Source: Lewinella sp. JB7 (GTDB lineage Bacteria > Bacteroidota > Bacteroidia > Chitinophagales > Saprospiraceae). Taken from it: 64,000 bases of DNA. The notes beneath the pieces were generated by a model. The model saw only the letters and a list, made by a program, of their open reading frames with translations. It searched no databases and had not been told where the DNA came from. The stretch lies in contig NZ_JANCTD010000001.1 in NCBI RefSeq assembly GCF_024297185.1, forward strand, positions 186,001 to 250,000. The letters run 5' to 3'. This document shows, piece after piece, positions 8,930 through 16,871 of this stretch (positions within the stretch are counted from its first letter, which is position 1; the number at the start of each line of letters is the position of its first letter). A program made the translations under genes and the position numbers.

Positions 8930-10150
8930 TTAGTGCTCCGACCACTCGATGGCGTCGATGTCGACACCCTCCTTGTACATCTCCCAGATCGGGCTCAGGT
9001 CGCGCATGTGATTGACGCCCTCGGCTACCTTCTGGATGGTTTCGTCGATGTCCTCCTCCGTAGTGAAACGGCCGAGGCTGAAGCGGAGACTGGAGTGCGC
9101 CAGATCATCGCCCAGGCCCAGGGCCACCAGCACGTAGCTGGGCTCGAGGCTGGCGGAAGTACAGGCCGAACCGGAAGAAACGGCAATGTTCTGGTTGAAG
9201 GTCATCATGAGACCTTCGCCCTCCACGTGCTTGAAGCTGATGTTAGTTACGTGGGGCATGCGGTGTTCCTGGCTGCCGTTGACGTAGCTCTCCTCGAGCA
9301 TAGAGGTCAGGGCGTTCTGTAGTTTGTCGCGCAGCTTGCTGAGGCGCTCGGCGTCGGCGGCCATTTCAGCCTTCGCGATCTCGGCGGCCTTACCGAAGCC
9401 GACGATGCCGGGAACGTTAAGCGTGCCGGAACGCATGCCGCGCTCGTGTCCGCCGCCATCCATCTGGCTGGTGACCTTCACGCGGGGGTTCTTGCGGTTG
9501 ACGAACAGGGCACCGACGCCCTTGGGGCCGTACATCTTGTGGCTGGTGAAGGCCATCAGGTGTACGCCGACCGCTTTGGGGTCGACGGGAATCTTGCCGA
9601 CGGCCTGGGTGGCATCGGACATGAACAGTACGCCGTGCTTGGCACAGATGTCGCCGATAGCCTTCATGTCCTGAATGACTCCGGTTTCGTTGTTGGCCCA
9701 CATGATGGACACCAGTACGGTCTTGTCCGTGATGGCGGCTTCCAGCTCCTCGAGGTTAATCAGTCCCTCGCGATTGACGTCGAGGTAGGTCACGCTGCCG
9801 CCCATCTTTTCCACCTTTCCGCAGGCATCCAGTACGGCCTTGTGCTCGGTCTTGGCGGTGATGATGTGGTTGCCCTTACGCTGGTACATCTCGAAAACGC
9901 CCTTGATGGCCAGGTTGTCGGACTCGGTCGCGCCGCTGGTGAAGATGATCTCCCGCTCGTCTACGTTGATGAGGTCGGCGATCTGCTTGCGCGCGGTATC
10001 GACGGCTCCCTCCGCGGCCCAGCCGAAGGGGTGGTTGCGGCTGGCGGCATTGCCGGGGTTTTCGTAAAAGTATGGAATCATCGCATCCACGACCCGGGGA
10101 TCGGTGGGGGTGGTAGCGTTGTTGTCGAGGTAAATGAGGCGCTGGCCCAT
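8930..10150 (-). CDS. iscS: IscS cysteine desulfurase
   Basis: A PLP-dependent class V desulfurase that takes sulphur from cysteine for Fe-S and thiolated cofactor assembly. Visible landmarks are the N-terminal [14 protein letters not shown], the PLP-lysine block [16 protein letters not shown], and the flexible active-site loop [16 protein letters not shown] with the persulfide cysteine. The reading frame continues upstream to 10306, but the family start ([11 protein letters not shown]) fits the ATG at 10150, giving 406 residues; the upstream extension overlaps msrA. First gene of the iscS-iscU-iscA group. No IscR-like regulator is in the window. Confidence 0.96.
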   Translation of the reverse strand: MGQRLIYLDNNATTPTDPRVVDAMIPYFYENPGNAASRNHPFGWAAEGAVDTARKQIADLINVDEREIIFTSGATESDNLAIKGVFEMYQRKGNHIITAKTEHKAVLDACGKVEKMGGSVTYLDVNREGLINLEELEAAITDKTVLVSIMWANNETGVIQDMKAIGDICAKHGVLFMSDATQAVGKIPVDPKAVGVHLMAFTSHKMYGPKGVGALFVNRKNPRVKVTSQMDGGGHERGMRSGTLNVPGIVGFGKAAEIAKAEMAADAERLSKLRDKLQNALTSMLEESYVNGSQEHRMPHVTNISFKHVEGEGLMMTFNQNIAVSSGSACTSASLEPSYVLVALGLGDDLAHSSLRFSLGRFTTEEDIDETIQKVAEGVNHMRDLSPIWEMYKEGVDIDAIEWSEH

Positions 10151-10193
10151 AGGGAAAGTTATTTCAGACTTGTCTGGATAGATATGCTTTACG

Positions 10194-10697
10194 TTAACAC
10201 CCGGTGCTTCGTTTGGTTGCTCCGCCGAGAACTTCCCTGATCTTGCGGTCGTCGCGCCGGTCGGGAGTGAGCCCGCGGGAGGTGCAATACTGCTGATGAC
10301 GGGCATCGGCGGGGTAAAATGCCGCTACGACCCCGACGTCCGTCGTGGGCGCGTAGCCGGCGCTTTTCAGAGTTTCGATCAGCTGCCGTGCCGCAGCGAG
10401 TTGCGCATCGTCGGCCAGCGAAAAGACGGCCGACCGGTACTGTCCCGTGCCCCGGCCCCGGTTCAGTTCGAAGTTGTGGAGGGTAAAAAATTCGGTCAGC
10501 AGTGTCTCCGTGGAGATCACCCGGGTATCGTAGAGAACGGCAACGACCTCGGCGTGACCGGTATCCTCCGCGCACACTTGTTTGTAGATAGGATCGGGTA
10601 GGTGGCCACCCGCGAAACCGACTCGGGTGGCGATCACGCCGGGGAGCTGGCGGAGGTGGTATTCCCGCCCCCAGAAGCAGCCGCTGCCGAGGAGCAG
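10194..10697 (-). CDS. msrA: Peptide-methionine (S)-S-oxide reductase MsrA, start codon problematic
   Basis: MsrA repairs the S epimer of methionine sulfoxide. The catalytic site GCFWGREY is followed by [19 protein letters not shown] and [13 protein letters not shown]. The nearest ordinary start is the GTG at 10637, but that removes the catalytic Cys. To keep it, translation must begin at the CTG at 10697 or continue from msrB through the TGA at 10709-10707, which is in the same frame with only three codons (agg gca agc) between stop and CTG. Fused MsrB-MsrA proteins are common in Bacteroidota, so this may be a fusion split by a nonsense change, or a stop that is read through. Either way the reductase domain itself is intact. 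Confidence 0.85.
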   Translation of the reverse strand: MLLGSGCFWGREYHLRQLPGVIATRVGFAGGHLPDPIYKQVCAEDTGHAEVVAVLYDTRVISTETLLTEFFTLHNFELNRGRGTGQYRSAVFSLADDAQLAAARQLIETLKSAGYAPTTDVGVVAAFYPADARHQQYCTSRGLTPDRRDDRKIREVLGGATKRSTGC

Positions 10698-10706
10698 GCT
10701 TGCCCT

Positions 10707-11123
10707 TCAGGCTTCGTCGGTATCGAGGGAGCCGTGCTCGGTCTCGTACTTTTCGCGGGGAATAAATTTAATGGAAAGACTGTTGACGCAATGGCGGGTA
10801 TTTTTCTCCGTAAACCGCTCGCCGCTGAAGACGTGGCCGAGGTGACCGCCGCAGTTGTTACACAGAATTTCAACCCGGCGCCCGTCGGCGTCCCGAATGT
10901 GTTGAATGGCGTTGGGTATCTCGTCGTCGAAACTCGGCCAGCCGCAGCCGCTGCTGAATTTGTCGTGACTATCGTATAACGGTGCGTCGCAACGGCGGCA
11001 GACGAAGACGCCGTCCTGCTTAAAGTTGTTGTACTCGCCGGTGAAGGGCATCTCGGTTCCCTTGCGGGCAATGACGCGCTCCTCCTCGGGCGTAAGGGTG
11101 TTCCAGTTTTCTTTTGTTTTCAT
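10707..11123 (-). CDS. msrB: Peptide-methionine (R)-S-oxide reductase MsrB
   Basis: MsrB reduces the R epimer of methionine sulfoxide in proteins. All four zinc cysteines are present in two CxxC pairs (C42/C45 in CRRC and C88/C91 in CNNC). The catalytic Cys is C112 in [11 protein letters not shown], and C60 in SGCGWPSF is a candidate resolving cysteine. Length is 138 residues. The ATG at 11123 is clear. The TGA stop is followed in frame by the MsrA reading, so this is the N-terminal half of what looks like an MsrB-MsrA fusion layout. Confidence 0.95.
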   Translation of the reverse strand: MKTKENWNTLTPEEERVIARKGTEMPFTGEYNNFKQDGVFVCRRCDAPLYDSHDKFSSGCGWPSFDDEIPNAIQHIRDADGRRVEILCNNCGGHLGHVFSGERFTEKNTRHCVNSLSIKFIPREKYETEHGSLDTDEA

Positions 11124-11228
11124 ACCCGGAAAACAATCGGAAAATGGTAAGGTTTGGCTCCCGCGCCCCGCCGCCCCACGTAACGCATGCCAGACGGGCT
11201 AAACCCAATTCTCCAATCCTCCGGCGTC

Positions 11229-11483
11229 CTACCCTTCCTCCTCGATGACAAAGTCGTAGCTCTCCATAATTACGTTGGCGAGCAACTTCGAACAGGCCAG
11301 TTCGACCTTATCGTGGGCTTCCTGCTCGCTGGCGGCCTCGAGGGCCATGGTCACGTGCTTGCCGATGCGGACGTCGTGGACCCCCTGAATGCCGAGGTTG
11401 GGGAGGTTCTTGACGACGACCTTTCCCTGGGGGTCCAGAAGTTCGGTCTTGGGCATGATGTTGATGTGGGCGAGAAACTTCAT
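11229..11483 (-). CDS. purS: PurS subunit of phosphoribosylformylglycinamidine synthase
   Basis: PurS is the small dimeric subunit that bridges PurL and the glutaminase PurQ in the three-part FGAM synthase of purine synthesis. The 84-residue length and the pattern (DPQGKVVVKNLPNLGIQGVHDVRIGKHV, then a C-terminal helix with CSKLLANVIMESYDFVIEE) fit the family. Its ATG overlaps the stop of pssA by four bases (ATGA), suggesting coupled translation. purL and purQ are not in the window. Confidence 0.9.
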   Translation of the reverse strand: MKFLAHINIMPKTELLDPQGKVVVKNLPNLGIQGVHDVRIGKHVTMALEAASEQEAHDKVELACSKLLANVIMESYDFVIEEEG

Positions 11484-12208
11484 AGAGGCTGCTTGGCGGA
11501 CGAAGGCGGCGGGAAGGCCAGGTTAAGGATGAGGTAGACTCCGACGATGAAGGGAAATGCCGAGGTCCACAGTACGGTCAACAGGCCGATGGCCAGGGCG
11601 GCAAAGATATACTTCGTCTCATTGCCGGCCCACCCGAAGCCCTTCAGCTTAAAAGAAAACATCGGGTACTCGCTCACCAAGAGGTAGCTCATGATCAGAA
11701 TGGAGGGATAAAGTACCCACCGACTGAGGACGTAGGGCGCCCAGTCCGGGTTCGTGGCTACGATGAGCATCAGGCCCGTGGCGTATACCGTGCTGGTCGG
11801 CGTGGCCACCCCGAGAAAATTTTCCGATTGCCGGGTATCGAGATTGAATTTGGCTAACCGCAGGGCACTGAAGAGCGCCAGGAAGAGGGCCGGCGCGGCG
11901 TACCACGACCAGGTAATAACGAGCGGGGCCGCGGGAGCCGCGTCGGCGGGTAAGAGCAGAAGAACGTAGTAGATCATGGCGGGCACCACCCCGAAGCTGA
12001 CCATATCCGCCAGGCTGTCGAGTTCCTTGCCGTGCTCGCTGCTGACGTCGAGCGCGCGGGCGACGAGTCCGTCGGCAAAGTCGAACCAGCCGGCCGCGAA
12101 GAGGAACCAGAAGGCCGGGATGAAGCGCAGGTCGAGCACGCAAATAATGGCCGCGCACCCACAGAAGAGGTTCAGCAGGGTTACGAAGTTGGGGATCCAG
12201 GCTTTCAC
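11480..12208 (-). CDS. pssA: CDP-diacylglycerol-serine O-phosphatidyltransferase PssA
   Basis: An integral membrane CDP-alcohol phosphotransferase that makes phosphatidylserine, the precursor of phosphatidylethanolamine. The family signature DGxxAR(x8)GxxxDxxxD is present as DGLVARALDVSSEHGKELDSLAD. Several hydrophobic segments surround it (FWFLFAAGWF, MIYYVLLLL, ALFLALFSAL, the final WTSAFPFIVGVYLILNLAF). Length is 242 residues. Upstream gene of the purS pair. No psd (decarboxylase) gene is adjacent. Confidence 0.92.
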   Translation of the reverse strand: MKAWIPNFVTLLNLFCGCAAIICVLDLRFIPAFWFLFAAGWFDFADGLVARALDVSSEHGKELDSLADMVSFGVVPAMIYYVLLLLPADAAPAAPLVITWSWYAAPALFLALFSALRLAKFNLDTRQSENFLGVATPTSTVYATGLMLIVATNPDWAPYVLSRWVLYPSILIMSYLLVSEYPMFSFKLKGFGWAGNETKYIFAALAIGLLTVLWTSAFPFIVGVYLILNLAFPPPSSAKQPL

Positions 12209-12313
12209 GGCGGGTAAGTTAAAGTTTGTTGGGGTAAGGACAGTTTACTACGGATCCGGCGTACGGATTCCGTCCGTAGGGGTGTTATCTGTTGTAGATT
12301 GCCACCGAAAGCT

Positions 12314-15300
12314 ATGAACCACCTTTACCTACTGGGATGTGCGCTGCTGCTGGCCACGGGCCTGTTCGCCCAACCGGTCAACGACGACTGTGGCGGCGCC
12401 ATCGCCCTGCCCCGCGATCCGGTGTACTGCTCCGGGCCCGGGGCCTTCAGTACCGGTGGGGCCACCACTTCCCTGGAGCAGGAGGAGTACGCCATCTGCC
12501 TGGATGAGCGTACGGAGATAAAGGACGTGTGGTTCAGCTTCGTGGCTACCCGCAATTCCGTCAGTATTCAGGTGACCGGCGCGGTGCCCGGCAACCAACG
12601 CGGTACCATCGAGCAACCCCAGTTTGCTCTGCTGAGCGGGAGTTGTGACAACTTTACGAACGTCGCCTGCCGCTCCCCCTTCGTGTCGGGTGGGCAAATC
12701 CAGAACGGGGGCAGTCTGATTTACAACAATCTGCAGCGCGGACAAACCTACTACGTCCTCGTCGGCGCCCGCAACGGTAATTCCGGCACCTTCGAACTGT
12801 GCGTGGAACAATTCGACGCCGTTCCCGACCCGAGTAGCGACTGCGGCACCGCCGTGCTGTTGTGCGACAAATCTTCCTTCGCAGTCGAGTCGCTCCAGGG
12901 CAACGGGCAGGTCGATGAGGATCTGCTGGCCACCGCGGACGCCTGTAACGGTTCCTCCCCGGCGGAGTCGAACAGCTCCTGGTACAAATGGACCTGCGAC
13001 GAGGCGGGCACCCTGGAATTTACCATCACGCCCCTCGGCGCCGCCCCGAACGAGGACATCGATTTCGTGGTGTACGAGCTGCCCGGTGGCCTCGATGCCT
13101 GCAACGATCGGCGGGTCCTGCGACAGATGTATTCGGGGGAGACCAGCGGTAACGGACAGGCCAACATTCCCTGCCTCGGACCTACCGGACTGAGCGCGGC
13201 GGACCCCGACCAGACCGAGGGCTGCGGCTGCACCCCCGGTAACAACAACTTCGCCCAGGCCATCGACATGGAGGCCGGCAAATCCTATGCGCTGGTCATC
13301 ATGAATTTCACCAGCTCCGGCGATGGGTTCTCGATCGAATTCGGCGGTTCCGGAACCTTCCTCGGCCCCGAACCCAATCTGATCTTCAGCAGCGCGGAAG
13401 CCTGCGTGGGTGAGTCGGTCACCTTTCAGGATCAATCCACCTCGGTCGACGGCATCGCGTCCTGGTCGTGGGACTTCGGGCCCACCGCCACGCCGCGCAC
13501 GGCCAGTGGAGCCGGCCCCCACGAAGTATTCTTTACGGAACCCGGCGAGCCGAACGTGTCGCTCGCGATCACCACCAACCGCAACTGCGTGGAGTACGTA
13601 ACGGCTTCGGAGTTCTCCGTCGTTTGCTGCGCGGATCAGTACTCCGCCGAAGCGACCGTAGGCAACGTGAGCTGCGCGGGCGCGGCCGACGGAAGCATCG
13701 ACCTGACGGGCCGCAGCCGGATCGCGGATCGCCCCCTCAGTTACCGCTGGAGCACGGGAGCCACCACGGCCGCCATTGACGGACTGGACCTCGGTGATTA
13801 TACCGTAACCCTCACCGACGGCACGGGCTGCGAAGCCACCTTTACCTACACCGTCGGGGGTGCGCAACCCTTCGTTTTCGATACCCTGATCACTCAGCCG
13901 GACTGCGCGGGCGGCACCAACGGAGCCCTGGAATTCCGCATCCTTTCGGGCGGTGGGGGAGGCTACGAATACAGCTTTAACGGCGGCGCCTATTCGTCCG
14001 AAACGCGGATAGAGAATTTGCCGGTCTCGACGATCAACGTGCGGGCCCGCGACGCGAACGGCTGCGAGGTCGAGCAGAACATACTGGTCGACGAACTGCA
14101 ACTCGAACTGATCGAAGGCGCCGCTACCTTCACCGAGCCGACCTGCAACGGAGAAGCCACGGGCAGCATTACGATCAACGTGGCCAACGGTACTCCGGCC
14201 TACGGTTACGATTTCGGCGACGGCTACCAATCGGCGGCACAGCGGGGCGGATTCGCGGCCGGCACTTACCGGGTGGACGTGGTCGACGCCGAAGGTTGTA
14301 CCGGCGCATTCGACATCGAAGTCACCGAGCCCCCGCCCTTGGAGGTGAATCTGCAGGCGGATAGCAGCAGTTGCTTCGCGGCTAACGACGGATCTATTTT
14401 CGCCACCGGCGTGGGCGGCCGGCCGGGGTACACCTTCGCGTGGGCGGACGGAACCACCGGCGCCGATCGCGTCAACCTGCCCGCCGGCACTTTTACCGTA
14501 TCCCTCACCGATAGTCTGGGCTGTACGGTCACCGATTCGGTTACCCTCAACGATCCGGAGGAGATCGTCGCCACCATCGTCGAGCAGGCGGATCTGATCT
14601 GCTTCGGACAACCCGTCGGTTCCTTTACCCTGGCGGCAACCGGCGGCTCGCCGGACTATATGTACAGCAGCAACGGCCAAGATTTTCAGGAAGCGCCCCG
14701 GCTGGAGGGCTTAGTAGCCGGCGACTATACCTTATACGTCCGCGACCTGAACGGCTGCATCGACAGCGTGGCGGGGAGCCTCTCCCAACCGGAGGAGTTC
14801 GTGATCGACGTTGCCGACCGGGTACGGTTGTTCCTCGGCAACGACACCACCCTGCTGGCCCGGAGTAACTACTTTCCCGTGACCTTCTCCTGGGGGCCGG
14901 ACAGCGTCGCCTGCCTCACGCCCGACTGCGCGCGGGTACGGGTGATGCCCCTGGTGTCCGGAGATTACTTCGTTACGGGGGTCAATCCGGCCGGCTGCGT
15001 CGATACGGCCCTGGTCAACTTTCTGGTGATCGAGGATCTGCCCATTTTCATTCCGAATGCCTTCACGCCGAACGGAGACGACGACAACGACCACTTCACC
15101 GTCTTCGGCGGGCGAGCGCTGGGCCGGATCGAAGCTATGCGGGTATATGACCGGTGGGGCGGTCTGGTGTACGAAGCCGCGGAACCCTTCCCGGCCAACG
15201 AGCCCGAGCTGGGCTGGGACGGAACGGTCAACGGGACAACCGTGAACGGGGGCGTATACGTTTACGTCGTCGAGGTCAGTTACATCAACGGACGCCGACG

Positions 15301-15334
15301 GGGCTACCGGGGCGATGTGACCGTCGTTCGTTAG
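12314..15334 (+). CDS. Large secreted protein with PKD and SprB-like repeats and T9SS type-B sorting domain
   Basis: A 1006-residue surface or secreted protein. The signal peptide (MNHLYLLGCALLLATGLFAQ) is followed by two similar beta-rich ~200-residue modules with paired cysteines, a PKD-like segment (FQDQSTSVDGIASWSWDFG), and then four or five repeats of the SprB type. Each repeat has a Cys-Gly motif and a SWS-like strand (VSCAGAADGSIDLTG, LSYRWSTG, GDYTVTLTDGTGC). The C-terminus from IFIPNAFTPNGDD to the end is the gliding-motility-associated CHU_C (type B) signal recognised by the T9SS. Start is the ATG at 12314, not the TTG 15 bp before. A likely SprA client; its surface role (adhesion or motility) is inference. 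Confidence 0.85.
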   Translation: MNHLYLLGCALLLATGLFAQPVNDDCGGAIALPRDPVYCSGPGAFSTGGATTSLEQEEYAICLDERTEIKDVWFSFVATRNSVSIQVTGAVPGNQRGTIEQPQFALLSGSCDNFTNVACRSPFVSGGQIQNGGSLIYNNLQRGQTYYVLVGARNGNSGTFELCVEQFDAVPDPSSDCGTAVLLCDKSSFAVESLQGNGQVDEDLLATADACNGSSPAESNSSWYKWTCDEAGTLEFTITPLGAAPNEDIDFVVYELPGGLDACNDRRVLRQMYSGETSGNGQANIPCLGPTGLSAADPDQTEGCGCTPGNNNFAQAIDMEAGKSYALVIMNFTSSGDGFSIEFGGSGTFLGPEPNLIFSSAEACVGESVTFQDQSTSVDGIASWSWDFGPTATPRTASGAGPHEVFFTEPGEPNVSLAITTNRNCVEYVTASEFSVVCCADQYSAEATVGNVSCAGAADGSIDLTGRSRIADRPLSYRWSTGATTAAIDGLDLGDYTVTLTDGTGCEATFTYTVGGAQPFVFDTLITQPDCAGGTNGALEFRILSGGGGGYEYSFNGGAYSSETRIENLPVSTINVRARDANGCEVEQNILVDELQLELIEGAATFTEPTCNGEATGSITINVANGTPAYGYDFGDGYQSAAQRGGFAAGTYRVDVVDAEGCTGAFDIEVTEPPPLEVNLQADSSSCFAANDGSIFATGVGGRPGYTFAWADGTTGADRVNLPAGTFTVSLTDSLGCTVTDSVTLNDPEEIVATIVEQADLICFGQPVGSFTLAATGGSPDYMYSSNGQDFQEAPRLEGLVAGDYTLYVRDLNGCIDSVAGSLSQPEEFVIDVADRVRLFLGNDTTLLARSNYFPVTFSWGPDSVACLTPDCARVRVMPLVSGDYFVTGVNPAGCVDTALVNFLVIEDLPIFIPNAFTPNGDDDNDHFTVFGGRALGRIEAMRVYDRWGGLVYEAAEPFPANEPELGWDGTVNGTTVNGGVYVYVVEVSYINGRRRGYRGDVTVVR

Positions 15335-15384
15335 GGCGGCGGCGCGCGGGAGCCGACCGATTCACGAAGAACAATGCAGATTGG

Positions 15385-15918
15385 ATGCGCTATCTATGGT
15401 TTGTGGGTTTGGTTTTGGTGCTGTGCGGGTGTCCGCGAAGCACCTTCGGTGATCGGCTCTTCGAGATCAACTATCCGGTCGTGGATATTACCATCCCCGC
15501 CGGTCAGCCCTCCTTCCGTACCTACGTCGTGGCCCAACCGCAACTCGAAACCGGTTTTCAACAAGCCATGATAGACAATGGGGTAGAGCCTTCCGACATC
15601 TATCTAGTGGGGGGCGTGCGCGCGCGGTTGACCAGTCTTTCCGGAGAAGATTTTCGGGAGATCGAGCGGATTGAGTTGCGGGTATGTCCGGCCTCGGAGA
15701 GCGACTGTACATTCATCGATCTCATGTTCAGCATCAGCGACCTGGGGGGGCGTCGTCAGCAAGTCGTGAACCTCAATCCCGGCGAAAAGAACTTTCGCAA
15801 TCTTTTCCTCGAACGGGAAGAAGTCCGCATGGAGCTGGTCATTTTTCCCTTCGACGTGACGACCCAAAACATCGACGCCCGCCTGGAATGGACGATTGGC
15901 GCGGTGGGGGGGCTGTAG
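15385..15918 (+). CDS. Predicted lipoprotein of unknown function
   Basis: A 177-residue protein. The N-terminus MRYLWFVGLVLVLCGCPRS holds a lipobox (VLCGC), so it is probably lipidated and in the periplasm or outer membrane. The mature part is beta-rich with a possible immunoglobulin-like pattern (FEINYPVVDITIPAG, ERIELRVCPASESDC, MELVIFPFDVTTQNIDARLEWTIGAVGGL). I recognise no family. The frame stays open upstream to 15154, but that part runs inside the previous gene. It begins 50 bp after the T9SS protein and may be co-transcribed. It is followed directly by a long repeat array. Confidence 0.65.
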   Translation: MRYLWFVGLVLVLCGCPRSTFGDRLFEINYPVVDITIPAGQPSFRTYVVAQPQLETGFQQAMIDNGVEPSDIYLVGGVRARLTSLSGEDFREIERIELRVCPASESDCTFIDLMFSISDLGGRRQQVVNLNPGEKNFRNLFLEREEVRMELVIFPFDVTTQNIDARLEWTIGAVGGL

Positions 15919-15931
15919 CTTTTAGGTTGAG

Positions 15932-16773
15932 CGGCCTTTTAGGTCGAGTGGCTTTTAGGTCGAGTGGCCTCCGGTCCGAGACGAGCCGTGGGTTACCTAA
16001 GGTCAAGCGGCCTCCGGTCCGAGACGTCATAGGTCGAGGCGTTGCACGCCGAGGCTCACCCCTCCCAGGTCAAGCGGCCTCCGGCCCAAGACGCATAGTA
16101 GGATTTACCATATATAATTTACAGTGTACCATTTGCCATTTGGCTACCGCTGTTTCGTGCGTCGCCTTTTAGGTCGAGCGGCCTTTAGGTCGAGCGGCCT
16201 CTGGTCCGAGACGAGCCGTGGGTTATCTAAGGGGGAGCGGCCTCCGGTCCGAGATGTCATAGGTCGAGGCGTTGCACGCCGAGGCTTACCCTCCCAGGTC
16301 AAGCGGCCTCCGGCCCGAGACGCATAGTAGGATTTACCATATATAATTTACAGTGTACCATTTGCCATTTGGCTACCGCTGTTTCGTGCGCCGCCTTTTA
16401 GGTCGAGTGGCTTTTAGGTCGAGCGGCCTCTGGTCCGAGACGGTTGTGGGTCTCCATGGGCAAGCGGCCTCCGGTCCGAGACGTCATAGGTCGAGGCGTT
16501 GCACGCCGAGGCTTACCCTCCCCGGCCAAGCGGCCTCCGGCCCAAGACGCATAGTAGAATTTACCATATATAATTTACAGTGTACCGCTTACCATTTGGC
16601 TACCGCTGTTTCGTGCGCCGCCTTTTAGGTCGAGTGGCCTTAAGGTCGAGTGGCCTCCGGTCCGAGACGCATAGTAGAATTTACCATATATAATTTACAA
16701 TGTACCATTTACCATTTGGCTGCCGCTGTTTCGTGCGCCGTCTTTTAGGTCGAGCGGCCTCCGGCCCGAGACA
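15932..16773. repeat. Intergenic array of ~228-bp tandem repeats
   Basis: Between convergent genes lie three full units and one shortened unit. The anchor gtttcgtgcg recurs at 16152, 16381, 16608 and 16728, giving steps of 229, 227 and 120 bp. Each full unit combines a GC-rich part, itself built from repeated GCGGCCTCCGGTCCGAGACG-like 20-mers, with an AT-rich part around ttaccatatataatttaca. Open frames here only read the repeat. No coding signal, transposase or terminal inverted repeats are seen. The remaining DNA up to 16871 (AT-rich, with ttttaaatttc) shows no gene. Confidence 0.85.
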
Positions 16774-16871
16774 ATTGCTCTGCGTATTGCCACGAACGCA
16801 CCCCGGATACCCAGTGCTTTGTGGACCTGGGAAGCAAATTTTAAATTTCACATCCCCAATTTCAAATCCCT

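Noticed and set aside
10707-10709. The TGA between msrB and msrA as a selenocysteine codon
   Set aside because: The residue would fall in a linker, the MsrA catalytic Cys codon (TGC) is present downstream, and no SECIS-like element or Sec genes were seen.
12329-14680. A 783-codon open frame antisense to the T9SS cargo gene
   Set aside because: It mirrors the codon structure of a clear gene with signal peptide and sorting domain. Long antisense frames are expected in high-GC coding DNA, and no protein family is visible.
15932-16773. Insertion sequence or MITE
   Set aside because: No transposase, no terminal inverted repeats and no target-site duplication could be found around the array.
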